Shown: positions 47,926 through 60,957, counted from the first letter of the stretch. The stretch: DNA of 64,000 bases from Phytophthora quininea (GCA_011947345.1 JAAVTG010000531.1:558001-622000); one strand, 5' to 3'. Program-made: numbers and translations. Notes: generated by a model from the sequence alone, not told the origin.

Positions 47926-49627
47926 ATGGCGCTTGATTCGCACGACCTGTCGCATCTGAAGGTGCGTCTCCTGCGTCGATCAAGCCTTTTGCCAGAACAG
48001 TTGGGCGTCTAACTGCTCGGCTGTCGATGGTTTAGGTAAAGGATCTGCAACGGGAACTCAAGAAGCGAGGGCTGGACACCAGTGGCCTGAAGGTGGGCAG
48101 TAGCTTGCCAATATATTGACAATATTTATCTAAATGATACTATTTGTGGTTGAGGTAGGCGGTGTTGCTGGAGCGCTTGAAGGAACATCTGCAGCAGGTT
48201 TAAGACAATAAAGCAAGCATCATACATCATTTTTTCACTAACTTTTTGATGCTGCAATGCAGGAGGAAGCTGGTAAATATGAAGGCGTTGAGGACAAGGA
48301 TGATGCAAAGGAAAAGGGGAACGAAGAAGGAGATAAGGAACAGCAGGATGCAGTGATAAATGATGCAGACACAATTGGCGATAGGGAAGACGAGAAGAGT
48401 GACGAGCCTGCATCTAAAAGTGGGGAGAAGGACAAAGAGGTGGGGAGGACCTGGCCAATGGAAAAACAAAGAAGACAGGTGGAGATGCTATGGACGACGG
48501 CCCAAAGGAGGCTGACTCGAAAGGTGTGAAAAGATCTGCCGACGAATTAACTACGGAAGGAGAGGATAACATAACCGATGTGAAGAAGCCAAAGCTGTCG
48601 GAGGAGGCCACCAACAGTCCTCAGCGTGATGACGATGATGATAATAACGATGGTGAGCCAGAGTCCCCGGCTGACGCTGCAAATAACGACAAGGATACGG
48701 AGGAGGCAGCTGAAGCAAGGTTTGAAGTTGACTTTTGAAGCATTTATTCGTGGGGCGAGGTTCTTACTGTATGCGGATAGTGGTGACTGCAGTGGGAACG
48801 AGAAAACTACGCTTCGAATCGATAACTTTGTTCGGCCATTTACGCTGAATGCCGTCAAGGTTTGTACGTCGCTGTTATATCTGGTTCAAACACTTGGTTA
48901 ACTTTTCTGTTTTTGCAGGCTTTGGTTCAAGAGTTTGGCGACTTTGTTGAGGAAGGCTTCTGGATGGATGTTATTAAAACGCACTGTTTCGTGACGTACC
49001 CGGATGCAAACATTGTACGCTATGCGACCAAGGACTTAGTTTGTTTGTTCTAATCTTTTCACGCGGAATGACATGATGAGCAGGCGAAGAAAACCAGCGC
49101 TGCACTCGATGGAAAAGTTTGGCCCCCGAAAATGGACGAGCGCTCCGAGTCTCTTTTGTCGACCAAACAGCTATGGATGTACGTGTTTGTGTGCTCTAAC
49201 CAAAGATGCAACAACGTAACGACCTTGTTTGCGTGGTTTGCAGGTTTCTGCTAACGGTGAATCAAGCAAAGCTTCGAGCCAAGCAAAGGGAAAAGGTGAC
49301 GATGAATCGCAAGCAACCCCTCGGCCGAGTGAGTAGATTATTTGAAACTTTGCTGTGTGCATGGGACCAACATTGTATTGGAACTGGCCAACAGAAGTCA
49401 CTATCGACGAATTCTTCAAGAAGACGGAGGCGAAGCCTGTGCTGTATTACTTGCCACTGACGGACGAGCAGGTTGAGCAGAAAAACAACGCAAAAACCAG
49501 CGGCAGGAGGACGGTCAGCCGCGCAAACGCCGCAGTCGCGGCGGTCGGAAGCGAAGAAACCGAGGTCGCTTCCAGCGGCGTTAGTCAGCTGCCCAATACG
49601 ATAACATTGGTAATGGGAAAATGTTGA
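47926..49627 (+). CDS. Acinus homologue (SAP-RRM-RSB)
   Basis: The ASAP/PSAP complex subunit that links the exon junction complex to splicing. Exon 1 (47926-47961) and the next two small exons encode a SAP domain, LKVKDLQRELKKRGLDTSGL then VLLERLKEHLQQ. A long acidic/Lys region follows. The RRM shows TTLRIDNFVRPFTLNAVK and GDFVEEGFWMDVIKTHCFVT, matching the acinus pattern VEE-FW-D-IK-HCFVTY. The C terminus holds the RNPS1/SAP18-binding (RSB) motif IDEFFKKTEAKPVLYYLPLT. Introns are recognised at 48721-48792 and several later sites. One base appears missing in the G4 run at 48442-48445. The frame near 49190-49260 is unresolved. Confidence 0.85.
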
Positions 49628-49748
49628 CACAATAACGGAAAACGTGCAATGCTCGTCGTATTAGCCAGACTGTTCGTAAATCATCCTTGAGCAGCTCGTG
49701 GTGCCTGCTATCTGTGTTACTGCTACTCGTGGTATCTGTGCGTTAACC

Positions 49749-52700
49749 TTAAAGCTCGAAGGGAATATCTTCGTTGGAATATAGTACATCGTTCTCGAGC
49801 TCAATCTTCGTGCCATACAGGAGCGAAACACACTTGGTCGCGTGCGCAATGTCCGTATTCAAGCCATCCAAAATGCGCAAGAGAGAACGCACAGCCGACA
49901 GCAACTCTTCTTTCTTGATCGGGTTCACGTCGTGGGCGTCGCCAGTTCCTCCTGCTCGCCCTTCTTCGTTAAGATCCCCCAGTCATATTCCCAGCACCGT
50001 TAACGTCGCTCTCTCGCTCGATCGCACCAACCATGCGGTGCAGGTTGTGCAGCAGCCAATCGTATAGAAACCCGCGCGATTTGGCTTTCAACGATTCCAA
50101 TATCAACGGATCATCTTCTTCCGTGGCGACGTGGATCAGGTGCACCAAGGTGAACGACAACTGCGTTTCTAACTGATCCTTGTAGCGAAACTCCGTCACA
50201 TCTTTCAGGTCTGACGCTATCTCCAATGCGTCCATCGTTGCTCGCAGCGCCGACTGGAAGAACGAGCCGAAGGCGCTGCGAGTTTGAGAAACACGAAGCG
50301 CAGTGGCAGCACTGATGCGAACCTTGAAGTTCTCCTGCTGAGCGACTGCAGTCAGCAGTGCTTGGAACATGGTTGGCGCCCACGTTACCGTTGCGAGCGG
50401 TAAATTCGGGCATAATAACACTTTGGCGATGGCGTGGCAGGCGTTCCAGCGCACTTTGGGTGAGCCAGCATTGATCTTCCCAGCTAGCACCACCATGGCT
50501 TGTCCCAGCAAGTCATCCAGCCAAGCGCGGTCTGTCATCGACAGAGTTTGGCGGAAAGGTGGGAAGCTGATCCAGCGGCACACAAGACCCAACGTCCGAG
50601 CCACACTTGATGCCACCTTGTCATTGTCGTTGACATAGACCAGCATCTTCTCGATTACCAGTCGCAATTGATATGCTGGCAATAGATCGTACAGAACCTG
50701 TGGAGGTGGTAGCGGCGGCGTGGGTGGCGGCGACATTAATCCAGGCGGGGCTACTGGTGGTGCAGTGCTGTCAATGATCGCCTCAGGTCCTGGAGTGGTG
50801 CACACGTTGCCTAGCGCCCACGCAGCACGAACCCGGACATTCAAAGTAGAGTCTGCGAGCGCATCCAGCGCCAGGCCCACAACACTGCTAGCGAATGTGC
50901 GAGTCTTAAACGTCGGAGCGAGACACAGTGACCCTAGCAGTCTGAACCCGGCCGCTCGCACGACTGGCGAAGTGTCTTTGGGAGTGTGGAGGAACAGCCG
51001 AGTGTATGAATCCAAACATGATCCATCAATCCCATTGCCGTTATAGCTCTTGGCTGCGAGCGCGGGAAGACGCCGAGGCTGCTTCTTTTCACTGAGCCAT
51101 GCCCAGTCCTGAACAGTCAACAGCGTGAAACAAGCGCATACGCTGGCTCGGACATGATGGGATGTGTCGTAGAACGCTCGAATCAAATGTGTAGCCATGA
51201 ACTCCAAGCAGTCGACGCGGCACGCAGACTGCGCGGTGGGCAAAGTCGTCACAGCACTATCATCTGGGCTCCCATTCTCTCCTTTGATGTAGTTCTCCAA
51301 GATTTTTACAGCTTGTAGACGCACGTTTGAATCCGCATCCTGAAAAGCAGCCAGCATGAACTCTGAAAGCCGCTTCCAATTCACACTCAGTGCTGGCGAG
51401 TAATTCTTGGCAATCTTCGACAGCAGTGACATTGCCTCTAGACGCAACAGCGTTCGTGACGAATCATCCGGTCGGGATGCCATCAACAACAGCTCCTCAA
51501 CAAACGATCGTTGACGTAACAGCCACGTGCCACAGGCAATTGATACATGCGCCACCTCAATCACACGGTCAACATCACTGGTATGCACCATCCACTCCAA
51601 AATGGCAGGAAGAGTATCTTGCACGTTCAGTAGAGCAGACATACATGACAAACTTGCCATGCGAACGCCATGGTCTGTTGAAAAGCAGCCATAACAAATC
51701 AGTACATCACATAAATACAAAGCAGCGACTCGCTACGTACCAGTCGAAGCCACCGTAACATATAAACTTGATGCGAGAGCTTTCAAAATATCGCCCAAGC
51801 TTGGTGTCAGCTGGATCTTGTCGAGCACCGTCGCCACATTAACGTATGGAAAATGCTGGATCACTGATGTCGTGCTCTACAACAAGCAGCGTTAGAATTT
51901 CACAGGCTCATAGCAATGCTGCTAGCTCGACCATATTGTTTACCTTCAGGATCTGCGCAAGCGGTGATGAATCTTTTTCGTGTTGGATGCAATATACCAG
52001 AGTGACGTGGACTTGGTACAACATCAGTGAAATGCGCTTAGGCATCGACGAAAATGCCATAGAGGAGGTAGATGCAGCTGCGCCTGCATTAGACGGCCGG
52101 CGGAAATACATCTTCAACGGAATATTCTCCCAGATTGCATCCAAAAACTTGGATGCGGTCATTCGAGCCTTCTCACTTGGGTCCGCGATAAGCAACGTAA
52201 GCACAGAGGGAGCATTGTCGAACAGCGTCATGTACGGAGCGGTCTGTTCGGGCAGATATAATCCCATCGATAATGTGATGGCCTTCGGGAAACGCTGTGC
52301 GATCGCCTCTAGCGTGTACAAAACAGTAATACGTAGACGTGCCAGCAGGCCACTACGAACACACCAAACACACCAAACACATCAATTCGCCAGAAAACAG
52401 ACAGCCACCCACATTCTGGTAATGAGCAGTACTTACTCCCCAACTTGTCGGCTTCCGCCACCCTCGGAACCACACACTGAAGAATCGGAATCGGAAGGAT
52501 GGAGTTCTTCTTGGTACGAAAAACACTGTCGTTCTTCAACACGAGCCCATAACCCATGACCTGACGCATCGAGCTCAGAAGGCTGGGGAGCGTTGCTGCG
52601 ATGCGGTCACCCAGTCGGTCAAAATTCGAGTTGATGATCGTGAACACACACTTCATGCTGCACGTGCACGCCTTCACGAGGATCCGGTCGTTCTGCCCCT

Positions 52701-53432
52701 TTGTCAGGCTGAGTGCTTGCTGTCGGAAGTTCTCCACCACCATCCGTAGTAACGACGAAAAGTAGCGGTGCACTTCAGGCGTCTTGCCCACTTGTGTGCA
52801 AATGTTCGACACACAGCTCGTCGCAGCATAGCGCGCCTCAATGTCGACCCCTGCGGGGTCCAAGTGCTTCAGCAGAACAGCAAACAGTAGCTCAAACTCG
52901 TGGCTGGCTCGCTCGGCATTGTCGTGCAGCACTTGGCCCAGTGCGCGGATGGAGCTGGCAGTGTACCAGCTCGGGCACACCTTGATAAAGTTGAGGAAGA
53001 ACTTCATCACAACCTGCAGCTGTGAGACTGAAAACAGCACGCGCTCCTTGCTGCAGCACTTTTGCACGAAGCGCATGAACTCGGAGCACAGCAGCCCCGA
53101 GGTCAACGGCAGGATCTGCGCCAGCGCCGTGAGCAGCGCCGCGATCTCCTACAATGAACCCACAAACGCCGTCAGCACGACTCTATTTCTCATAAGCAGC
53201 CAGCCAGCCAGCCTACGTCTCCTCGGATCCTGGGGTTGGGCAGCGCCACCGTCATCAGCTGCTTGAGCATCTCTTCCAGCTCCACCAGCGTCAACTGCAG
53301 CACCGCCACGTCCGCCTCCACGCGCTCGGCGATGCTGCTCCAGAGCTTGCGGTCGCGTCGCTGGGCGCCGAGGTTCCACCCAGAGGACGGCGACGTGCCC
53401 AGGCTGCTGGCAGGGCAAATGGCAGGGCTCAT
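49749..53432 (-). CDS. HEATR6-like HEAT-repeat protein
   Basis: N-terminal exon 53432-53220 (MSPAICPASSLGTSPSSGW; RVEADVAVLQLTLVELEEML), then HEAT repeat exons (53146-52440, 52321-51945, 51850 region) and a long 3' exon from about 51690. The large exon contains the DUF4042-like stretch KVRWNACHAIAKVLLCPNLP with TWAPTMFQALLTAV and NFKVRISAATALRV, typical of HEATR6. Repeats of type VVRAAGFRLLGSLCL and NVRVRAAWALGNVC are plain. The main frame stops at 49969 (MTGGS), but removing one base from the C5 run at 49976-49980 continues the reading as GDLNEEGRAGGTGDAHDVNP to a stop at 49749-49751 (EDIPFEL). That end is likelier. Function of the family is poorly known. Confidence 0.75.
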
Positions 53433-53695
53433 CTTGTTTGCCGGTCACCTGCGCGGGTCTGGAAACTTCCGATTGTGACGGAGCTGGCGATCCTAACGGC
53501 GGTAACGTGGCCGAGTGCTTTTTCTCTGCTAGCGCAGCGTCCCGAGCGATCGTCGCAAGAGCTGGCGCCCGCCGCGGTTTAGCACAGAGCGGCCGGTCCC
53601 AGCATTGCTTCGACTTGATGTGACCAGGCCCAGCAGCTACAAACGTCTGATTGGCTGAAATAGAACGTTGACAAAAAACCAAGGCAACCACTACG

Positions 53696-56070
53696 ATGGA
53701 GCAAAGTGACACGGCTGCGTCGGAGACTGTCGTTGTGCAGGCTGCCAGGGGCAACGGCGAGAGAAAGATGCCTGGTGCCGAGCAGCTTGAGCACTGCACG
53801 ACAAAAACGGAGAGATTGACACTGTTGCAGTTCTGTGACTGGGGACACAGCGTCGACCTTGGACTGGTGATCACCTACGGAGCCAAGAGTAGTCTCTTCG
53901 CCTACCAAGTGAAGGATGCCAAGGCCTCGTTCTTGGCGCAGTTGGTGCGTGGGAAGAAGGATCGACGGGTGACTGCCGTACAGTTTGTGACGGACCCGAC
54001 GGGAGATCTTCGCGTGATGTGATTGCTCTGGAAAGGGTTGCACAGCAAGGTTACGTGAAATCCGTTCCTGCAGTCTAAACTTGCTTACGGCACTGAAGAC
54101 GGTTCGATTGTGCTCTACGATATTCAAAACCAGAAGTACAATCGTTGCCGTAACATTCATGACGCTGAGGTTCACCAACTTGAATGGCGAGTAGTTGAAC
54201 CGAAAGCTCAAAATGACTTGGCTGCTGAAGATTGCGATAATTCCTTCCTACAGAGTGTCATGCCGTTGGAATCTGCGCAAGCTCAAGGCCAGAGCTTGAA
54301 AGATGCGTTGATCGCGCAGGTTGGTGCGGCACGAAAGAAGGGCAGCGGTAGTGATTTGAATGTGCTGCTATGGAGTCGCGATTCGACTGGAAACATTGTT
54401 GAATCAAACGGAGACGCTGTTAACCAGCAGCCTTATAGTTGATTGTGCAACTTGTTCGTGGCGCGAAAAATGCAAAGTGGTTGCTATTGGGCGGACGAAT
54501 GGAAGTGTCGCGGTGATGGCATGGACCGAAAACGTCGAACCAGTAGCCAGTTTAGCATGGGAAGATATGCTAATGCTGACTTGCTTGCTTCTGGTGGCCA
54601 AGACGGGAAGATTTTTATTTATCAAGTTACAGAAAGCAGTCGTGTTCTCGGCAACGTAGTCGGTCATTCGAATAAGATTACAGATTTGCGGTGGTGCTCA
54701 GATGCTGACAAGCAGCTTGAAGCTTCCAGCTCTGTCGATGGAACAGTTCAGGTGTGGAATGCGAGATCCATGCACAGCGAGGCACATTTTAGGTGCCATG
54801 TTGGTTGAGTGTTGTCGGTGGATTGAGTATCACCTCGCACATTGGTATCGGGCGGCGAGGATCAAACTTACAGGCCCCAAACCTTAGTGGTCAGAACAAA
54901 GCAGCGCGTCAAAGCTAAACGGCAATAGAGGCAATAAACAATGTTGCAGTGCAGGATGGCAAGGCTTCAGTGATAAATGAAGACTCTTCTCGATCTGTTA
55001 GGAAAACTCGACCGTAAAGCCCTTCAAGGTTTCTTTACTTCTGAGGGCACACGGTACAAGGAGGAGAACGAGTGAGAAAAATATGTCAACGTACTCTAGC
55101 TTAGAGGTAAAATAAGTGAAGCGCTACGTGCAGTTGCAGAAGAAGGAGCTTTGTTGCCGACCTGGATCTCATACGCTCCTATGGCCGGAATGGGAGAAAT
55201 GACAAACCAGCTAGATGCTGAAGGAGCCAAGAACGAAGATTTCTATTTTCTTGGCACTTCTAAGGTTCGCGCAGCAGTTGCTTGCTTGTGGCAACGTGCT
55301 CAAAGAAGCAATAGCTCTTATTCGATCTCGGTTAGGTTGTGACCCGTTGCTTGGCGACACGTTGTGGTAATTCGCAAGCTTTCTTTCTAGTAGTGACCAT
55401 CATGGCGAAGCAGCACTAGCACTCTTGAACGCTGGCACAACTGAGGCGCAGGCCAAAACTGTCAGGGCTTTAGTAAACACGGGGATATGTTATTTATCAA
55501 GGTCGCACTTGATGTGCTCAGACTGTATCGTTTTCGGCAGCTGGTGCATCTGAGCTATCGTTCCCAGCGAACTTTTCATTTCGATCGCGGTCTAGCTGGG
55601 ACTGGTTCAACGATGAGGGTGATATTCACATACAGGAGGCGCAAGAGCTGCTTGCCGACGAGAATTGCTTTAGCACCATCGAGGAAGTGAGAGATTTTAG
55701 CGTTGACGCGGTTTTTATCTCTTAGGAGGCCCCCAGCTTATGGTGAACTTGCAGATGAACAACTCGATACGCTTGTGCTATGGAGCTCAGCGCTTCTTTC
55801 GCATGCGTTGTTGTGCTGAAGTCTGTAATGCCAATTACCGAAAGTAAGTTTGGTGAGCAGTTGTTGAGTGCGTTGCTGAATTTGCTTCGCTCTAGCTTTG
55901 TGCTGGATGAAGCTGAAGAAGGAATGAAGTGACGACTTCGATCAAGACTAAGATAAAACGACAGCTGATGTGAGGAAGCAAGCTCTTATAAATGAGGTGA
56001 ACGACTTCCGTTCGTGGCTTACATGGAGCGAGGATCCGTAAAAGCAAATATTCCCTAGGAAATCTTGGAC
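53696..56070 (+). pseudogene. GEMIN5-like WD40/TPR gene, decayed
   Basis: A CCAAT box (GATTGGCTG, 53649) and ATG at 53696 open a WD40 reading: FCDWGHSVDLGLVITYGAKS, intron near 54013-54076, then LAYGTEDGSIVLYDIQ, LLASGGQDGKIFIYQ and DGTVQVWNARSMHSEAHF. After CHVG the same frame continues as VLSVD and SPRTLVSGGEDQTYRP, but with TGA codons where Arg (CGA) and Trp (TGG) are expected. Further down YFLGTSKVRAAVA, ACGNVLKEAIALIRSRL and EAALALLNAGTTEAQAK match the GEMIN5 helical region, broken by more stops and shifts. GEMIN5 delivers snRNAs to the SMN complex. Multiple nonsense changes make true inactivation likely, unlike the single-base breaks in neighbouring genes. Confidence 0.7.
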
Positions 56071-56076
56071 GCAGCC

Positions 56077-56830
56077 TCATTTCCCACTAAGAGCGGCCTC
56101 TAGTTCCTCGAAGGCTTGCTTCTGCAGTTGCTGCGTGTTGCGTAGCCGCTGGATGAGCTCCATCTCCTGGCGCTCCATCTCCTGGACTTCAGCTTCGTGC
56201 TGTCGGACCTGCTGCTCTTCCGCACGGATCTTCTCGAGTGCGCGTTCGCGGTTGAGTTTATCGATGTCATGCTTGTGCATCATCTTCTTCATGCGCAGGG
56301 CTTCTTTCTGGCTTTCGATTTCCTCTTTGCGACGGATAGCACCCTGCAGTTCGTCGCGCTTCTGGCGGTCCATCATCTCCTTCCAGCGCTGTTTGTCCTC
56401 CTTGAGCTGCAAGGCTTCACATCTGCGTGCTTCAGTGAGCTGGTGGTTGATCTCCTTCTTCTTTGGAATGCTGTCGATGCTCAGCACGAGCTCGCGCTTC
56501 ATTTGAATTGAGGCCTGCGTCTCTCGCTCCACCTCCATCGCCAACTCGCGGAGCATCGTGTGAGCTCGACCATTGTCCTCCTGAAGTTTCAGCAGTTCTG
56601 CAGCACGGCGACGGGTTTGCTCGATCTTCTTCCAAGCCTTTTCTTCCTCAGCCTTGAGCAGTGCAATGCGATTTCGCAGCAGAAGAGCGTCCTTCGAAGC
56701 CTCTTGTCGTCTCTGATGTTTGGCCACCAAACCGAGTGAGTTATCAAGACTGTTTCAAGCTGAGAGCTGGCCTGCATACCTGTTTGGCTTCAATAAGTCT
56801 GCTTTTCGGGACGTCCATCATGTCGACCAT
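56077..56830 (-). CDS. Short highly charged coiled-coil protein
   Basis: Two exons (56780-56830 and 56077-56712) give 228 residues: MVDMMDVPKSRLIEAKQ joins RRQEASKDALLLRNRIALLK in phase 0. Almost the whole protein is one charged helix (EEEKAWKKIEQTRRRAAELL; RRKEEIESQKEALRMKKMMH; VQEMERQEMELIQRLRNTQQ). The composition resembles trichohyalin-plectin-homology and ciliary microtubule-inner proteins, but nothing specific identifies it. It is convergent with the decayed GEMIN5-like locus. Confidence 0.65.
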
Positions 56831-57126
56831 TTTCCTGCGGCAAGACTTGCTTGATGCTGAATGAATAGCAACACGGTGAAGTCGCCATGGCAGCACACGA
56901 TAATTTTGGAGCTTGGAAATGCCATGTGGGCTGGATAAATTTGGCGGCGCCGTTGTGAAATGCAAAGCACGATCTTCGTGCCGTGAAGTATATTATCAGG
57001 CCTGGAGTTGGAGCCGCCACCAACGCTTTTATCCATCTCGTCCTCCAACTCCGTCTTATACCTTGTACGTCAAAACCTGGCTTTCACATCGTCGACTCAA
57101 AGTGTACACACTAGTTGCATTGTTAT
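56831..57126. other. Intergenic, no supported gene
   Basis: Interval between two minus-strand coiled-coil genes. Several short frames are open on both strands, none with recognisable content. It presumably contains the promoter of the 56830 gene and the 3' UTR of the golgin-like gene. Confidence 0.35.
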
Positions 57127-60100
57127 CTACGTGGCAACCGTGAACGATTCATCGCCACCGGCATCCGTGCGGCCGTCCACACTGCTGGCATCAATACTGG
57201 CCGCATATTTGCTGGCAAGTTCCAAGTCGGCCTTGAGCTGTTCCATACCAGAGGACAATAATTCCCACAGATCGGGCGTCTGGCCCTGACCGGCAGCAGA
57301 CACCTCGTCGTCCTCCGGGAGATCCGTGTATTGAGAGAGCTGCTGAGTGAGGCGATGCGCGCGAGCTGACAAGACGTTGTTTTCGGCTTGAAGCTCAGCA
57401 AGCTTCACGCGGAGCTCGTCATGCGCGCTCGTCTCCTCGTAGCGAGCCTGTGCTAGCTGCTCCAGCTCGTCGCGCAGCACGCCATTCTCATGCGCAATGC
57501 GATCGATCTCATCCTTGGCTTCCTGTTCCACATGGCGAGCAAACTCCTGAATGCGACTGACCTTGTCCTCACTGTCACGTGACAGCTGCTCGCAGTATGC
57601 CTTCGACTTGTTGAGCAGACCTTCCAACTCGCGATTGGTTTCTTCCAGTCGTTGGCTCACCTGCTGCTTTTCCTCCACCGCCTGCAACAATTTGGCCTTT
57701 TCTTCGCTCACTCCGCGCAGTTGAGTCACTTCCGCCTCTAGAGTGCTCTTTTCCTGCTGCATGGCATTTATCTGCGCGTGGACCTGTCTCAACTCTTGCT
57801 GGGAACGCTCTATAGCGGCCTTAAGATCGTCGTTTGCCTGACGAAGATGCTCGCATTCCGCCTTGAGTTGCGCCAAGCTATGGTCCGACGATTGCTTTTC
57901 AGCTTTGTAGCGGTTAACAGCTTCCTGGAGTTCAGCCACATCCGTTCGGCTGCGCTGCATGGCAGCTGCTGCATCAGCATCCTTGGTCTGGAGCGCCTGC
58001 TTCACATTTGCTAGCTCACGCTGCAGAGCGCTTCGCTCCGTCTTCAACTGCTCAAGCTGAGCTCGCGCTACTTGGTGCTGCTTGTCGGCCTCATCTCGCA
58101 TACTCTGCACTTCCGAAACCAGTGATAGGTTCTTTTTAGTGAGCGACTCGAGCTGCTTCTGGGCCTCACTGTGTTCTGAGCGCAGCGTGTTAAGCTGCTG
58201 CTCAAGTTGCGCAGCCTTCGAACGAGTTTTCTCTAAGGAGTTCGACAACTCATCATTGGATCGTTGCAAATCAGTTGAAGAAGATTGTGCGGCTGCCACT
58301 TGAGCTGAAAGTTGGTCGTACGACATTTGCAGTCGCTTTTGCTCATTCTCAGCCGAAACACGCTCAGACTGTGCAGCCTGTAGCTGCTGCACGATTGCCT
58401 CCTTGGCTTTCGTTGTCTCTTGCAACTGCTGGCCCAGAGATTGCTCCACACCACGCAGGTGTCGAACTTGCTCTTCCAAACTCGCCATCTCACTCTTGGC
58501 ACGAGCCAACTCGTCCTGTAAGACGGCAGAATGCTTTGCATTCTCAGCGTCTTGCTGCAAGCTTTCGCATCGTTCTTGCTCGGCCCGCAACTGGTGCTGC
58601 GTCTTTTCCAACTCCTCCATCGTCGACTCCAGGTTTGTCTGGAGCTCGTAGGAGCCCTCCATGTTCTCCTGCACCATCGCCTGTAGGTTCTGCAGCTGTT
58701 GATCTAATGACCCCTTCTCAGCTCTCTGAGCGTTCACAGTATCTTCGAGCTCGCGGATTCTCGCTTGCAGTTCACTAACAGCACTCTGGTAGTGCGTCAG
58801 TTCTGCTACAAGCTTGTCCTTTTCTGCTCGGACATGATCAAGCTCGTTTTGGACTGCTGCAGAGTGCTCGTCACTCTTAGAGGCACCAGCAGACATCCCC
58901 TTGAGCTCATCCAGTTCGTGCCGAAGCTTAGCATTGGTCGCTTCTGTGTCAGCAAGTTCATTCTGGGTCTTGAGTAGTTCGTCTGTAGCATGCTGTAGTT
59001 GGCTTTCGACATCGTATAGACGGTTCAGGTCGTTCGTCAACGAGCCGTTAGAGGCTCGTAGTTCCTCCAGCTGCTGATCCTTTGCGAACAGCTCTTGGTC
59101 CTTGTCGGACGAAGCGCTTGCTCCTGCTGAACGGAGTGCCTCCAACTCGTGTTGCATGTTGGCTAGCGTCGCATCACTGGCTTGCTTAGCGTCGAACAGC
59201 TCATTGTGTGCAGAACGAAGGCGGTCAAATTCCGTTGAAAGTGCGCCATAGTTTTGCTCCAGGTTAGCAGTGTTCTGAGCCTTCTCATCCGCTGCACAGC
59301 GCGCGTCATGGAGTTCTTGTTCTAGCGCTGCAATGTGTTCCTCCATAGAAACCTTCGTAGGGGCGGCTCCAGATTCATCTTGATCATCATCGCCCTCAGA
59401 CTGCACCGATGACAACATTTGGTACTGTTCTCTAGCCACGCATTGCGATTGTTCAGATGGAGGTTCAGTTCCATTGCCTCGGTAAGCTCGCGTTGGGCAG
59501 TCGCGACCTGGTCCGTCAGCATGCGGATAGCGTTGCCGCCATTCTCAACGACAACAAACGTGTCATCATCATCTCCAGAAGCGTCATCGTCTCCGTCAAG
59601 GCTGGGGTGGTTCTCAGCATCGGCCTTCAGCTCAGTGATCTCTTGAATCTTTTTGTTGAGCTGTTCCTGTAGAGTCTCTAGCTGATTTTCCAAGTCGGAC
59701 ACCTTGTCCTGCAGCACTGTCTGACCTGATAGGGCATTTTCACGCAGCTCCGCATGTTTCAGCATAGTCTCGGCTGAAGTTAGCGCGATCTGCTGCTTCA
59801 AGTCCTCGTTCGCTTTCCACAGCTCTACACAGTCGTGTTTGTAGTCCTCCAGTTCCTGCGTCTTTTCATTCACCAGAGCTTCCTGCTCCTGCGCGTGCCT
59901 CTCCAGATCCGCGATTCTCTCGTGATCCTCACCTTGTACACGCTGCAATTCCTGCTCGTGCACGCGTGCGGATTCTTCCAGCTGCTGGTGTAGCTGGTCT
60001 TGTTGACGAGTGGCCTCCTCCAACTGCTGCTGGAGCGCGTTTACGTCGGCCTCTCGGCTAGCCTGAACGTCATCAAGAGCTTTCTGCCTTTGAGCTACCG

Positions 60101-60957
60101 CTGCTTCAGCGTCATCCAGAGCCTCCTGCTTTTCCGCCAAGGTTGTCTCTAGCGTCAGCTTTTCGCTCGTAACAACCTGCAACGCCTCTTCCTTTTCCTT
60201 CAGCTTCTCCTCATACACTTCAGCAGCAGCATCCTCCGCTGTCTTTGTAGCATCAGCAGCCTCTTGTTGCGCCGCTTCACACTTGGTTGTCAGATCTGCA
60301 ATCTGTTGTTCATACTCCTTGCGGAGTGCATCTAGTTCTTTGTCTTTCGCTGTTAGCGACAGCTTCAGCTCCACCAGGTCCTTCTCCTTCTGCTGGAGCT
60401 CGGCTTCCAATTGCTTCTTTACTCCATCCAGAGCGTCCCTAATAAATAATAAAAATCAGCTTAAAATCATTAGAAAATACTATTCTACAAAAATAAAAAA
60501 TAAACTCGCACCCACCTCATGTCCGTGATGTCCTGGACCCGCTCCATGAGCATGGGCTCGGACGTGTACTCGACCTTGTACTGGAGCTGCACGTTCTGGT
60601 CCTGCAGGTCCTCGATCTGCTTCTCCAGCGCCTCGATCTTCTTGGTCAGCAGCTTGCGCTCCTTCTCCATCTGGTCCACCAGCGTCTTCTTCTCGAACTC
60701 GTGCTCGCCCACTTTGATCATTAGGTTGTTCAGTCTCTTGAGTAGCATGGCCATGGGCGATCCGTCCGACGCCTCACTAGCGTTGCTGGGCTCGGGGTCA
60801 CGCTGACGCGTCGTGGTGGAGGCGTCGGCGGCGGATCATCCCGCGGCGAGGGCGTCACAGGCGGCGTCGCTTGCTGAGGTGATGTCGGCTGCGTCTTGAC
60901 CGACGCAGGCTGCGACTGCGGGGCCGACTCCTCGTCGCCGAACAGCACGGTCCACAT
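57127..60957 (-). CDS. Long golgin/myosin-tail-like coiled-coil protein
   Basis: About 1,220 residues. A short N-terminal segment, MWTVLFGDEESAPQSQPA, is followed by a Pro/Ser/Thr-rich linker and then continuous coiled coil from MAMLLKRLNNLMIKVGEHEF to TDAGGDESFTVAT at the C terminus. An intron of about 65-75 bp lies near 60440-60512. Two frame changes each fit one missing base: the G4 run at 60794-60797 (linker to coiled coil) and near 59440 (NAWLE-EQYQMLSS). No GRIP, GRAB or motor domain is visible. The WxxLF start and linker followed by a rod suggest a golgin- or TMF-like tether; this is inference. Confidence 0.65.

Noticed and set aside
54013..54076. The stop after DLRVM in the GEMIN5-like gene as evidence of decay
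   Set aside because: A phase-0 GT-AG intron removes it and joins DLR to SKLAYGTEDG; the decay call rests on later nonsense codons.
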